This document shows, piece by piece, positions 6,169-21,100 of a stretch of DNA of 46,530 nt. Made by a program: the position numbers and the translations under genes. Under the pieces are notes generated by a model that did not search any database, was not told where the DNA came from, and worked only from the letters and a program-made list of their open reading frames with translations. The stretch spans positions 1 through 46,530 of the forward strand of contig JAZRRE010000006.1 in NCBI GenBank assembly GCA_045650505.1, written 5' to 3'. Origin of the DNA: RGIG1681 sp045650505. Lineage in GTDB: Bacteria > Bacillota > Clostridia > Christensenellales > UBA1242. Each line of letters starts with the position of its first letter. Position 1 is the first letter of the stretch.

Positions 6169-9100
6169 TTAATGACCAGCATTTTGAATATATGTTCTTG
6201 GAGGTAAGTTTTCCTCAATTTCTGACATATAGTCTGTTCTCGTTAAACTATTACTATTAGAGAATACACGGTCATCAGGGTCAATACATATACCAAAACC
6301 TGCAAGGTTAGCAACAACATTGAATGCTCTTTCATACCATGGTTTATTTGTTCCAATATCTGAAAGAATTGAGAGCGTTGTACTTGCAATTGCAAGCACA
6401 CCACAAGTTACAGATACAGCAACGATAGCACCGGTTGTAACAGCGGCAGCACCACCAAAGGTTACAACTGTAAGGAATGCAAGACCAATCGCAGCAGCAA
6501 CATAACCGCACGCTTTACCTACATTTGCAGCAGTTACAGCACCAGGTTCATCAATATAATCATATATATCCATTCTAATTCTGTCATATGCAGGGAAGTC
6601 TTCATCATAGTTTAGAATTGTCGTTGAATATATTTCTATCGACGGTTTGAATATACCAGCATTTTCTTTGTCATCAACTGAATGGAATTCCGATATTCCG
6701 ACGGCTAGAGCCGTGTTAAGAATTTTAAAGAATTGACTAGCGTTTCCACCAGCAAGTCTAACTTCTTCACGAAGAACGTTTCTTTCACACATATATGAGA
6801 AGTATTCTGTATCTGTTACATCACTAATAAGTTTTTCATCATCTTCAGATGCAATTGAGACAGACATAAGAACTGCTGGACAATGCTCAAATCTATAAGC
6901 TTCAGTGCCGGTTTTGAAGTTTGTTTTTGAGAATGCAAAGTCGAAGTATGAATAAGGTTTATTAGCTTGCCAGTTATGACTTAAAATACCAGTATGTTTC
7001 CAAGTCCAAGGAACTTGCATTTGATATTTTTCTTTTACAAGCATAGATGTTATGAATAAATCTTGTTGTGTGAAATAGTTATCAGAGAAGTTAGAGTCAA
7101 TTGAATATTTTGCGAATGTCCACGCATCAACTTCTCTAATTCTTAAGTATGATGTGTATTGAGCACTTGGTTTAGGAAGTCCGTGTGTGTGCGAACCACC
7201 CAAATAGTATTGGTCAATAAAGTCATACAATTCTGTATAAGTATAATAGAATTCTGAACTAGCGTTATGATTATTATCAAATACTGAATTTGGATATTTA
7301 CCTTTTGAATCTTTATATAATTCTGGATCAAATGTTAAAATATAATCCATCATAATATAAGCTTTTGAAACAATTGATAATTTTTGAGAACCATCTCTAA
7401 ATATGCTATCCAACATATCAAGAACAGTATTTGCACCAACAACCACATAAACATAGAAGTGTTCAAATGACCATTGTGATAATCTTTGTTGCATTTGGTC
7501 AGAAGGTGATGGGTTTCTGATTGAGTCAGTATAAAGTGCGTTAAATCCTGCACACCAATCTGCATCATTCTTTCCATTGCTTCCAAAGATAGACTTATCA
7601 CCGGTCTGTAATAAATTGAAATTATTAATTCTAGTTTCATCATTTGAAGCATTTGTATATTCTTGTGTATTAATTGTTATCGTTGGGTGAATAGCACGAA
7701 CAGCTGTATTGGTATGGTAAATAAGTTTTACATTTACATTTAAGTATGGTCTCTCAAAGTATTCACATGTTTTTGGTGAAAGTGCGAACATATTGAGTAA
7801 GAAACCATTGGCTGGGGTACCTGTATAAATGAAATATGAGTCATTTACACCAGAAGCTGTATCTCTATCAAATGTTGAAACAGAATGAGTACCATATTTT
7901 TCAGAAGCAGTTGGTTTATATATCATATCTGTTTCCGCTTTATATGTACTAAAGTTACCATCAACCTTTGTCTTTGTAGCATAATCAACAGTCATACCAT
8001 AGAATGTTCTTCTAGCAATAAGCTTGTCACCATTTTCATTTTCATCTTTATCAGTTACATATGTGTTTCCAGCAGTATCAGTCTTAAGACTATTTGCTAC
8101 GATAGTAACATCAGGGAAACTCTTTGAACCATAGAAGACTTTAATTTTTGCAACAAGTGACATTTTTAATGCACCATCTGATGATTGTGAAAGATTTACT
8201 TTAAGTCCACCAAAGAAGTTTTCTTCTTGCAAACCAGATGTAACAGTAATTTTTTGGGTTGAGCTTGAGAAGTTGTTACTGTTAATCTCAACTTTTGCAA
8301 TTGTGAGATTAAATAAATCTTTCTTTAATGTGTAAACATATTGATTATTTACATAAGTTACATCAACGTAGTTGGTGTAATATTCAAAGCTTGTTTGAAT
8401 ATTTGTTGCCGAAATATTATAAATTGTATTATTGTGAACATTTTGGTCTAAATGTTTGTATTCAATAATAGTGCTCATAACTTTCTTATATTCTTCTTCA
8501 TAACCTTTATCTTTAGGATTTGATTGATAAAGTCTAATTACTTCCTGAATATTCTTAACAGTGTAATTTTTCCACCAATCATCTAAACCATCTTCTGGAT
8601 AACCTAAATTGAGGTTTGCCGGTATAATAATTTCTTCATCCTCATATTTATATTCATAAACCAGGAATCCGTATGATTGAGAAGACAAGTCGTTGATATC
8701 AGTTGACAATAAGTGTTCAACTTGATAGTCAATACTATTTTCAAAGTTTGTAAATACAATCTTTGTTGGAGCATCAACACCCTTGCTTTCTGGTTGAATC
8801 TTGAATGGGGTATAGATGTATTTATTGTTACTTGATACTACTTTGCCTGAATCTTTGCTTAAGAATTTAGATTCTGAAATTTCAAGAAGTTTTGATTTAT
8901 TTTCATTTTCTTCTGAAAATTCAACGCTATATTCAGAATAGGTTGCAGTTTCTCCGTATGGAATAACTCTGAACATCATATTTTCATTAGTTATATTAGC
9001 GTATGAAGGGAATTTAGTCATATTTTTGATTTGAGCTTCATCATAATCACCACCGGTGAAAATCCACCAGCCTGGATTATTTTGAACTTCAATTTCTCTT

Positions 9101-12100
9101 TCTGGGTTAAATGCTGCAGGGTTGAAGAAACCAAATTGTCTATGGTTAACTGGAAGTTTAACATAATAATATTTTCCATCAGAATAGATATCAAATACTA
9201 CATTGTTCTTTAATTCACCATTTTTTGGACCATCTATATCAGCATAGAAGTTTTGAGAAATATGTGTTCTATCATAAATATTAATTCCAAGTTGAGCTGT
9301 TCCACCATACTCTACAAGAGTAAAGTTGTGATATGGGCTATCTTCTGGAACTACATAAGTTGAAGGAATATAGCAATCATTCGCTAAATCTGAAACACCA
9401 TCTTCTGGTTTGCCACCAATAAGACTAACTTTTTTAGTTGCATTCAAACTCTTATATACCAAGAAACCAAATGACCTTGAAAGGTTGTAATCAATTAAAC
9501 TTGTTTTAAGTTTAGTGAGTTTAGCCATTTCTTTCTCATCACTATAGTTATTTGAAATGTTAGGGTTTGTAGTAGAATTTGTGTCAGTTCTTTGAATGAG
9601 TTTTCCATAATTATCATAAAGCGTATAAACATTAGTATCTTCTTGTGATACACCATTGATAATTTCAACTTCTTTTGATTTATCTGTTTTAATGTCGTGT
9701 GTTACATAGTCGCCGGTAGCTTTTCCTTCACTGAGGCCTGTAAACTTAATTTCAGTATTTTCCGAATTAAGTGTTGCATTAATTGTAGGAATATAAGCAC
9801 TTAAGTTACTTGAATCACTTGCTGGGTTTGACCAGCCAGGGTTACTGCTATCAGCATGACTAATAAATGCATCAGATTCTGCATTTGTTGCACCTTCATC
9901 CATTTCACCAATTTGAATTTCCAAATCATATGAAATAGCTTGGAAGTAAACAAATAAATTAATATCATTCTTGATTTCATGCATAACAATATTATTACTT
10001 TGTGTATTCTTATCAACAAAATCAATATATAAACCATTGATTACAATTGAAGAATTTGTCATAAAGTATTGTTTTGATGTATCGAATGTATCAAAATATT
10101 TTGTTATTGTTTTACCTGTTTCGAACTTTGTTCCAATACCAAGTGTATCAGCTCCACCATTTAATACAGAATTAATTTCATCTAATGTTGTGTTCATATT
10201 AATTTCTGACCAAATGTATGAAGTTTTAAGTTGTGTTGCATCAGAAGAATAACCAAGAGAATAACCAAGATAAGAGTTACCATCGTGTGGGGTTGCTTTA
10301 ATCCAAGTATCTTTACCGTATTCAGCAAGAAGTCTTCCTTTGATATAACCAGCATCTGAATCTTTTGCAAGAAGTTCGCCAGGGTTTTCAGTGTCAGGTA
10401 CACCTGTAAGTCTATCTGTAATATCATCTTTAAGTACTGAAGTTACATTATCTTTTACATCAGCTACCAAATCTTGAATATTGAGTTTTAAAACAGAAAC
10501 AGTGTAAATGAGTGGGGCATAAATAACATAAACTTTAAATGAACTTGTAAGTTTAATGTTAACTTCACAATTAATTTTTGTGTAATTTCCATTTCCATCT
10601 GTTACTGCACTGAAGTTTCCTCCAGCACTGAAATATTCAACAGGTATAAAGTTGTAATAGTTAAGCATTGAGTAATTTGCTTTGTTTTGTAAACCAAACA
10701 CACTGTCTTCAAGGTCAAAGATATAATCTAACCATACATTATGGTCTGAAATATCACTAACATTTGATGCAATAATAAATCCTTTAATATAGTAACCTGA
10801 ATATACAGGAGCTGATATTGTTGTAAGGGTTGCAGTTGCATAAGTTGTTTCCAAACTTGAATTATATGTTTCATTTACTTCTTCTGTTATATAAGCTCTA
10901 GATAATTCTTTCATTATAATTGAAGTTCCAGAACCTTTTTGATAATACATTACCAAATTATTTGATGCTTTTACATTTAAGGTAAGTACTTCATCTTTAG
11001 AAGAATTTTTAATTACAGCAGATCTAGTTTCTGGATTATAGCAATAATAAATTATTACCGAACCAGGAGCTTCATATTGAATTTCTGTGATTGATGATTT
11101 TAATATGTCAGCTACAACTGTTGAATATGTTTTTGTTTCACCATCAATTTCTAATGTCAATTTTTCTGGTACAGGATAAACTTTATTATTATCAATATCA
11201 TATAAATGATATAAATTTCCTGCACTTGCATCGCTTGGAGAATATTTAAATGAAACCAAACCATCAACTTTTGCATTCCAACTTGTACGACCACTAATAT
11301 CTTCCATTGAATAGCTAATTGCATTAACTTCATAGTTATTTGGAACTACATAATATGTATTAAAGATATCTTCAGTAGCACCTTCATTTAAGATAGGGGT
11401 GGTGAGTGGATAAGCAGCATATAGTTTATTATATGCATAATAATAAGTTTTTGAATAATCCTTAAAGTTCGCAGAATTGATATACAAGTTGCCAGATAAG
11501 CAATCATATTTTGTTGCACCTTCACCATCAGAGCCACCAATTAATACATAAGGTAATAAGTAAACAAAATCCTGATTTTCTTCTAATATATGTCCATCAC
11601 TTTTTCTTATTAAAGAATGATTTCCTATATCATATTCATATTGAACACTGTTAATTGTATAAATATATTTGCCACCATGAGCATTTACAGGTGCTGCGTT
11701 GTTTGTATATTTACCAATCTTAATTTTGCTATAAACAACTCTATATTCATCACCGCTGAATTCAAGGTTAGAATCAACTTCTTTAATACATTCTTCATCA
11801 ATATAAACTTTGTTATTAGAAACATAATATTTTTTAGAACTCTTTTCGAAGTAATAAAGCTTTCTAATCATTTCTGCTTTAATTGTAAAGTCAACATTTG
11901 AAGAATAGGTTGAACCTGGTTCTTTGTCAACAAATTGACCACCTTTGTATTCTTGTTCAGAGAATTTGCTGTCATATAACTTCGCATTAATTGACATTGA
12001 TGCAAAATTACCGGTTTTTCCTTTAGATTCATCTATGCTTAATACAGGGTATTTATCACTATATTTATTGGTATCAAGTTTCTTAACGAGAACTTCACAG

Positions 12101-15100
12101 TTATAAATTCTCTTACCTGAAACTTCTAAATACATTCTTCCATCAATTGTTTTAAATTTGACATCAGTTGTATTTATGACTGAACCATTTTTACTAATGA
12201 TATGTTCGCCAACATAAGTTTTTTGAACTGCATCGTATGTTCTTTCAAAATCAACAGTATATTTATCGCCACCATCTGTATATCTATAAATTAACTTAAA
12301 TACTTCAATTTCTGTTGGATAACAAATTTTGTTAGCAGCATTGATTGTATATTTAACGTTAACGTGTAAATTATCATAGAAGAGATAGTATGGTTCATTA
12401 AGGTCAGTTCCGTTTGAACCATTTTCAGCTTTAACTTCCATATAAACTTCACCGTTAATAAAATAATAACTTGCATTATTATAGTTAAGTGTTAAAGCAT
12501 GGGTTAATACTTCAGAAGATAAACCTGTATTAACTGTTGTGAAGAATGCATATTTATCATCATCAGTATTTTTGTTGAATGTTGAAGGAATTGATTCAAG
12601 TTTCACAACACCTGAATTGCCTGTAGATGCAAGATATTTGTTATTAGTGTGTGTTGGTTCATCAGTTGATACACCACTTTCAAATTGTTCAATTTCTGAT
12701 TTATAGATGTAATCAATTAATGTTCCATTATTTCTAATAGCAAGTGTTGTTTGTTTGTAGTCTGTTGAAGATGCATCATTGATATTGGTTGTTGCTTTAA
12801 CCAAAATCATAAATTGTTTTGCAACTGTTCCATACATATAGAATGTAAGGAGAGAGTCTTCAAATGAAGAATATTCAATTGAATTAACTTTTTCATCTGA
12901 TTCTTCAAAGATATACAATTCTTTATTTTGCTCATATACTTCAAATTGTGAATATCTAATATCATCAGTTGAGGTGATAGGATTAGCTGCGATATCTTGG
13001 TTGATATTCATAAAGTCATTTGCTCTTCTAATTGCAAGGATAAAATTGAATCCTGGTTCATAAGATTGAGCAAAGTATGAATCACCTGGTGTAGGTTTAA
13101 ATTGTGATGAATTACCTGGTGCTAAAACACCAACGATAAATTTATCACTAACAACAGATTCGCTTGTTACATAGTCAGCAAGGAATGCATAGTTAGAAGT
13201 TGGAACAAATGTATATTCATTGCTTCTAGTAGAAATGCTATCAATTGTTTTGTTGTTGAATAAGTTTACAATAACATCTCTTGTTCCTGTTCCAGAATCA
13301 TTAGATAATAAGTATGGTGATACTAAACTATCAAATAATCTACTGCTTACTTCACCAGAATCATTATTTTTTACACCATTTTTATAATAAACTTTAACAA
13401 CGTGTGAGTGTCCGCAAGCTGTAAGTTGAGCTGCGTGAATATTTACAATGCTTCCATCTTGAACATATGCACAAATAGAGAATTCTGCGAGTTGGATATC
13501 ATTAATACCTTTTAAATTATCTCCACTATTCATTGCAGAAGAAGCTTTAATTGTGAATGCTGTGCCACCATCAATTGCTGAAGTTAATATACCATTAACT
13601 GTTGTAATTGAGTATTCATCACTTCCAGGGCGGGTAACAGATAATGTGATTTGAGGAATCGCATTACTTTCAACAATATAGTTTTTAGAGAATAATACTT
13701 TGTAATACTTTTCAGTATTAATAATAATTTCGGTACCTTCAGAGAAGTTATCTCCAATTGTGTATTCAATCAAAGGAACTGAACCTAAAGCGTTACCGGT
13801 ATCACCTTGAGTAACTTTTTGTGTTGCATTATTACAATAAGCACCTGTATAACCAAGGAAGTATGTTTCATCTTTAATAGCTTTAACATAAACTTTCTTC
13901 TTTGTGTTATCATTTGGGTCATCGGTTGAGAATTGCATTCTAGCTTCAAAATCCAATAAATAAACTTGGAATTTTGTTGAGCCAGCAGACATCAAGTCTT
14001 CACCGGTAATAATTTGCATATAATAATAATTTGCATCTTTTGAGAACAATAAAGTTACTTCTTTAGTGTCATCAGGGTCAAGATTGTTTGTTAATAAATA
14101 TTTCTTTGTTTCAGCTGAAACAGCTGTTGATGGGAGACCTGTAATAACATTAGCACCTGTTTTTTCAGAAGAATAAGTTTTTCCATCAAGTTGAGCAGCT
14201 AACTGAATCTTTGGTAATTCATATTCAAAAGTTAAAGTTGTTGCTCTAATACTTTCTGAAGCTTCGCAATGAAGTTCAAAGTATGTTCTACCAGAAATCT
14301 TCAAGCTGCAATATTCTTCATAAGAAATTGAAAGGGCTGAATCGTTAGTTAAAAGAGGAACTCTATCAGTAGTTAAATCTACAGCAATATCATTAGAATC
14401 ATAATAATAATATCTGTTAAATGCAAGGTTACTTGAATCGAAATAGAGAACTAGTGGGGTTGAGAAGAAGTATTCGATATCAATATAATATGCACCATTT
14501 TGTTCTGCACTACCATTAGCAGATGGAGCTCTCTTCATTGAACTATCTAATGTGTATGTCAATCCAAATGCAACATCATTACCATCACTATCAATTGCAT
14601 GAATAGAGTTTGCGATAAAACCTACTTCATCAAGACTTGTGTTCATTGTGCTTTCTTTTAAGAATGGGTCATAATCAGCACCATCTCTATACATTGGGTG
14701 AACATAAATTCTGATTGTTCCACTAATCTTATAGTTGTAAATAACATTGTAATTAAGGTTAGCATCACTAATTTCAATAACGTTTGCTGTGTATTTATAT
14801 ACAGGTGATGGTGAAGTATCTAAATCACCATCAATTTTTGAACCATTTGCTGGATTTGCTGTTGGGCAAATTTCACCAAAATAGAAACCATCAATAAATC
14901 CTGTTGCATTTAATGTGGCATCAAATGTCATTTCAGGAGTTACGTTGCAATATACACCATTTTCAAGGAAATATTTAATATAATAATATAATTTCTTATT
15001 ATTAACATGCTTTCCATCAAACACTGTTACTTCAGAAGTTGGAATGCCAAGAGCTATAAGTTCTTCAGATGTTAATAAGTCCAAATAATTATATGGATAA

Positions 15101-18100
15101 TACATTAACACTTCAGTTGAACCAGCATCACCAAGTCCAGCACCTTCATTTTGTGAAAGGGTAACATTAAGTGTATAAATGCTATAAGTATTGAATGTGA
15201 TTGTTGTAATATCTTTATATGTTTGTGGCATTGTTACTTCAGCTTTTCTGAATAAAATTCTACCAAAGTTATCAACAACAGGGTCTTTAGCAACAACGGA
15301 GAATCCTAAAGCAAGAAGTTCACTAAAGAATGAACCAGTTGCAGCAAGATTTACTTGTGTAACTTCTCCAGATGAATCTAATGCATATTGGAATTTAAAT
15401 TCAACATCGTTAGGATACTTTGAAGGAATGCTAATTGTAACAGAATGTACATATTGTGTTGTTGAGAAACTTGCATTGTTGTTAACAACAACCATTGTTA
15501 CAGGTTCTTCACCTTCACCATATTCACCAGAACCAGCACCTGTTTCTGGAACTTCTTCAATTGAACCACTTGCACCAATTGCAGAAGTTGGTTCATTAAC
15601 TGCAGTTGCAAATTGAGCAATGATTTGAACTGATTCAGTAATAACAAGTGAGAATGAATAACCATAGATTGATGATGGATATTTATCTGATTCACCAGAA
15701 TCATATCTTAATTCAAATCCAACAAAATGTTCGGTTTGATATTCTTTAGCAAGTGTTACTGTAAGTTCAGTATAGCTTGGATAATATCTTCCAACAATAT
15801 TATTTCTAATTACATATCTAGTATCATTTGCACCAACGGTTGCATCTGTAATTGAACAATATACGCCATCTTCTAAAATTTCAACAGTTGCATCTGTATC
15901 TATTTCAGAATAAATGTAAATTGTGTAGTTATCTTCAGTAATTTCAGCTTTGAATCCTGCACCATATCTTGCAACCAATTCAGTTGTTGTATCTGCATCA
16001 AACACAACTTTTCCTGCATTAATTGTAAATGCATAGTTTGTTAAACCATTAGGTGAGAAGTAGAAGTTTCTTACCGATGAAACATTTGAAAGACTATGTA
16101 CTGTATATGGATATAATCCATCAACATTCGAATAAATATAAATCTTATTATTGCTCATTAATGGAACAACTCTGAAATCGTCACCAAATATTGCTGAAAG
16201 AGCAGCTCTTTCTTCATCACTAAAGATTACATTATTAGAAGTGTTGATTGTAAATGAATATTCAACTGAATTATATGTAAATTTAGCTTGATATGAATAT
16301 CCTGCAATAAATGCTTTATATGAATCTAATTTCTTATAAGCTTTTGTTTCATCACCATTATGAATATACCAAAGTTTTCCTTTTTCAACATCATAAGCTG
16401 ACATAACACCTTCAGCATAATATTGAACATTTGCTGTGTTGTTTAATGAAATGTTATTTGCAACAACATAAACAGGGGATTGAGATGTTTGGTTAGTGTT
16501 ATTATCAAGAATTGTTTGATTTTGTGAAATAACAGAAACTTCAAATGAATTCTTGTTATTAATTACACTAATTTCAATAACATCATCAACAACAGTTTCA
16601 GCTTCAGTCATATTAAGAGAGAAGTAGTCAAGGTCTTGATGGATTTTTGAATATCTGATATATGTGTCAGCAACTTCAGCAAGGTTACTTGCAATAGCAT
16701 ATTTATTATTATAGCCTGTTGAATAAAGTTTAAATTCAAGATTTTGAAGTGGTTGAGTTGAATAGTTACCAACAGAATCACGAAGTTCAAAACCATTTTC
16801 AGGATAAATTGTTACATTAGTAAGTGCACTAAATACTAATGTTGAAATATTTAATGATGTGTTTACTGAATCAATTGATACACCTAACACCATATTGCCC
16901 ATTGTTGATGATTGAACATAGGCGAATGCTTGGTGTAAATATCCAATAGTTGCAATTGAAGAACTTTCTGAATAATTGATAGAAATTGTTTCAAGCTCAA
17001 CATAAATACCAACACAGTTAAGTCTTAAATTGCTTTCTAATATTGAGTTAGAAATAAGAATATATTTTTCGTTAACATTTTGCCACCAACCTGTGAATAA
17101 GAATCTCTTATCACCGATTGTTTTGATTTGTGAAATTTCACCATATTTATCAGTGAATTCACTATCAGATTCATTTAATATTTCAATATCCATTTGGTTT
17201 GTTTCTTTATTAAATGAATAAATTTTAATTTGTTTAGATGGTTGAGCTGCTGCTGATGGAGTGCTTGTTGTGTATCTAGCAAAGAAGCTCAATGTGCTAT
17301 TTGAAGATGTAACCGCATAAACGTTAAATACTTCAGATAATGAAACTAAATTGCTGGTTGAGTTAGAAACACTACCGTTGAGCATATACCAACCATTAAA
17401 TTTATAAGTTGCCTTACTTGGTGTTCCGTCTTGTGCATAAACATTACCTTGTGTTTGTGACTTTGTTACACCAAATGAGAGAAGTGTTCCATATGGAACA
17501 GTTACTGTGAAATACATAGCAGTAGAATCTAAATACAAATCCATATCATTGATAATAACGGAAGCTGAAGTAATCTTGTTATCACCAAATTGATAAGAAG
17601 CTGAAACTGAATTATAAATATTGGTAAGGTTACCAGCCATTGATAAATCAGAAATTCCATAATAATCTTTAATGAGAGATGTTGAGTCTGTTGTGTCAAC
17701 AACAAGTCTATAAGTTGCTTGAACTAAAATTGCAAATTTAGCTTCAATCACAATATCTTCATTATAAGATTCAAGATTTATTGTAATATTTTCTTTATTG
17801 TATGTATTATCAACATATTTACCATTGATATAGATACCAATAAGTCTATAGTTTTTGTCTTTTGGAGTTGCTTTTAAGTAAAGCATTGAATAAGTGTTAG
17901 AGAATACTCTGTTGTTTTCTGAAGCAGTTCCACCAACAGTTTTAACTGTAGCTGTAAGAGTTCCACCAACATTCCTATCTGCAACATTACCATAGTTTTG
18001 ATTTTCATCAATTGTTGTTACAACATAGCTGATGGTGTGTCCACCATTAACAATTGTAAGTAAATCATAATCACTTTCAATTGCATATTTGTAACCAACT

Positions 18101-21100
18101 TTTTCAACTGAAGAAATAACTACAGGGTTAGAGTTTCCAACAAGTTCATTATTTGGCTTTTCAAATATAACAACGCTATTTGAAACAAGATAATGAACAT
18201 CATCATCAACAGTTTCAAGTCTTTGAAGTGAATCAATCTTATCAAGTAAGTTTGAACCTCTTACATAGTAAATAACATCGTTATAAACAACATAGTTAAC
18301 ATCAGTGATTGTGTCATAGTATGTTCCAGAACCAATAGAGAAGATAACATTGCCTTCTTCTTTCTTTACACTATAAACAATACCAAGCAATTCATCTGTG
18401 AAATTAATATTGTTATCATGTTCATTAACTTCAATCTTCTTATAAAGAGTTGTTCCATTGATGTAATAAACAACACCATCTCTCTTTACATAACTTACTT
18501 TGTTAAGAGCATATCTTTCACCAGTTGTGTTATTAATTCTGTTTTCAGGGTTTGTAATAATGAATTCATCATATTTAGAAGATGTTCCACCATTTACTCT
18601 GATATTGAAGTAATGTCCTGAATAAGCATTAATTGTTGCTCCGTTGAAATAAGTATCAACAGGGAGTTCAAGGGTGATAACTTCATTTGTTCCATTTGTA
18701 ACAAATGCACCAAGTCTGTTATCAATAATAGAACCTTGTGTATAGAAGTATCTATAGTTAAGTCTTGATTGAATATAACCAGATTCTGGTTTTGGCATTA
18801 CAATTTCAACAGGGAGAATTCTAACAAATCGTGCAACCAAGTTATCAACATAACTTTCTGGAAGCTTATCATCAAAGTTGCTTGCAACCAAGATGTATGT
18901 TGTAGGTCTGATTGAGTCAGCAATTGGTTCCCACCAACCGGTGAACAAATATCTGTTTCCTGAATAGGTTAAAATATTGTTTTCCAAGTTACCAAGAACG
19001 CCTTCTTTGCTAACAGTAATCTTATTAAGGTCAATTTCAGAAATAACGTGATAGTTGCTTGTCTCATCGATAAGTTCAACTTTCTTATTTGTTGTTACTG
19101 TATTTGTGCCACCATAGTTACCATTGTTTTGTGTTGGAGAGTATTTAGCAATAATATCAATCGATGCACTATAGTAATCGTGAGTAGCATAGAATCCCAT
19201 TGCTGTTGAATAGTTTATAGCAGAGATTGATGTTGAAGCTTGGTTACCTCTATATAAGTACCAACCATCAAACTTGTATGCTTGAATTCCAATAGTGAAG
19301 ATATTTTCCATTACACTCAAATCAACATATGTGCCATAAGCAACTTCGTATTCAAGTTTTAAAATCTTATTATCATCATCATTATCAACAATATATAATG
19401 GGTTGTTTCTGGTTGAAACATAATATGTATCACCATTAACATCTGTTTTTGCTTCCCAATATTGTTCATTTACTGATGGGTGAGCAGTATATGGAATATT
19501 TTCAAATTCAGATGTACTGTAACTTGAGTAAGCATCATATCTTGTTCCAACAGGTAACTTCTCATAAATAGACCAAATGCTCTTTTCAAGAATTTGAGTT
19601 GTATGGAAGTTTCCAGCTGCACCATAATTGATGCTTTGATAAATTGATGAAAGTCTAATGCCAACATCGAATTTATCTCTGATACTTGCATTAATTCCAT
19701 ATGCTTCAAGTTTGCTTCTGTCAGTTGTTTGCATTGCAAGTCTAACAGAGAATTTAATATTTTTAGCAAATCTAGCTTCAATAATTAAATCTTTTCTTAC
19801 ATCACCATTTTCTTCACTAATAATGTATCCAAGTCTGCTGGTATCAATAATAAGTTCATTGGTGTTGTTATATGACTCAACCATTGCGCCTTCAGATGAA
19901 AGCACGTATGAAGATGACATATAAAGACCATTAATATAAAGACCAACAAATGTATAACCATTATTTGGTGTGCAAGTAATAGAAATCATTGGGTATGTAT
20001 TTGAATAGAATACACCATCACTAACATTTACTTTATTATCTCTTTCAAATGTGTAAAGTTTGATTGAACCACCGGTTGATGCTGTAGTGTCATCTGATGC
20101 TTCATCATCATATTCACCAAGAGTTGAAAGGATAGTGTTGATTTGGAATACCTTTTCATAAATTGGTTTAATTGTGATTTCTGTTAAGATTTCACCATTT
20201 CCAATAGAAACGTAACCCATTGAACCTTCACTAGAAATAATTGAAATTGGGTGGTTAGGGTCGTTATCATTAAATTCAACAAGTTCATATGTATAACCTA
20301 GTTCACCGCTACCGGTAATCTTCACATATTTGCCGGAATATGTATAACCTGTAATTCTGTAACCAAGTGTATGACCTGCAGTAATAAGTGCATTAGAACC
20401 ACTTTGAATATAAACACAATCTCTATCAATTGTATGTGTTGCAATTGCGGATGTGAGTCTATATGAACCCAAATTGTTAACATCTTTAACATTTTGCATA
20501 TATGACTTTGAATCATATAAAGTATTAAAGATTGTTTCATCATCAATTACATAATAGTTGTTAGGGTTTTTAGTAATTGAAGGGTTGTTTGTTGTAATTC
20601 CAAGTAAGTTACTTGAAATTGCTGAAGAAACCAAATGTTTATCTTCAGAACCTTCTGGTTTTGTTTCATAAGTAACTTTTGTAAATGTTCCATATGAAGC
20701 AGTAAATTTAATATTATCTGAAGACATATATTCATATCCAAATTCTGCATCAAGTGAACCGCTGAAGTTGTTAAGTTCAGTATTTGTTGGAATTGAAATT
20801 TCACGAAGTCTATCGTAAGTAAATGAATAGTGTGTTCCGTTATACATAAGTGGAATTAACGCATCAATTACTTTTGTTGTTTTATTAAAGATAATAACAT
20901 AGCCTTCAGGTTCAGGGTCTGTAGGGTTTCCAACTGTTTTAATAAGTGGAAGATTAATTGTTGCATTTTGTGAATATAAATATCCGTTTAAATACCAACC
21001 ATGGAAAACCAAATTATTAACAAGGTCATTCTTAAGAACTGATGTTGAAAGAATTTGTGTTGTATAAGCAGTACCTGTAGCAGATGAACGCTTAAACACA

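Noticed and set aside
6169..6215. LPPRT near the giant protein's C-terminus as a sortase motif
   Set aside because: It is not LPXTG (the spacing is wrong) and no hydrophobic segment with a basic tail follows; the chain ends 8 residues later.
15191..15616. 141-codon open frame on the + strand opposite the giant gene
   Set aside because: It lies wholly antisense to an intact, repeat-bearing frame, has no ribosome site, and its composition mirrors the opposite strand's Ser/Thr/Glu codons. The many other frames of 60-110 codons opposite or out of phase with the giant gene are rejected for the same reason.
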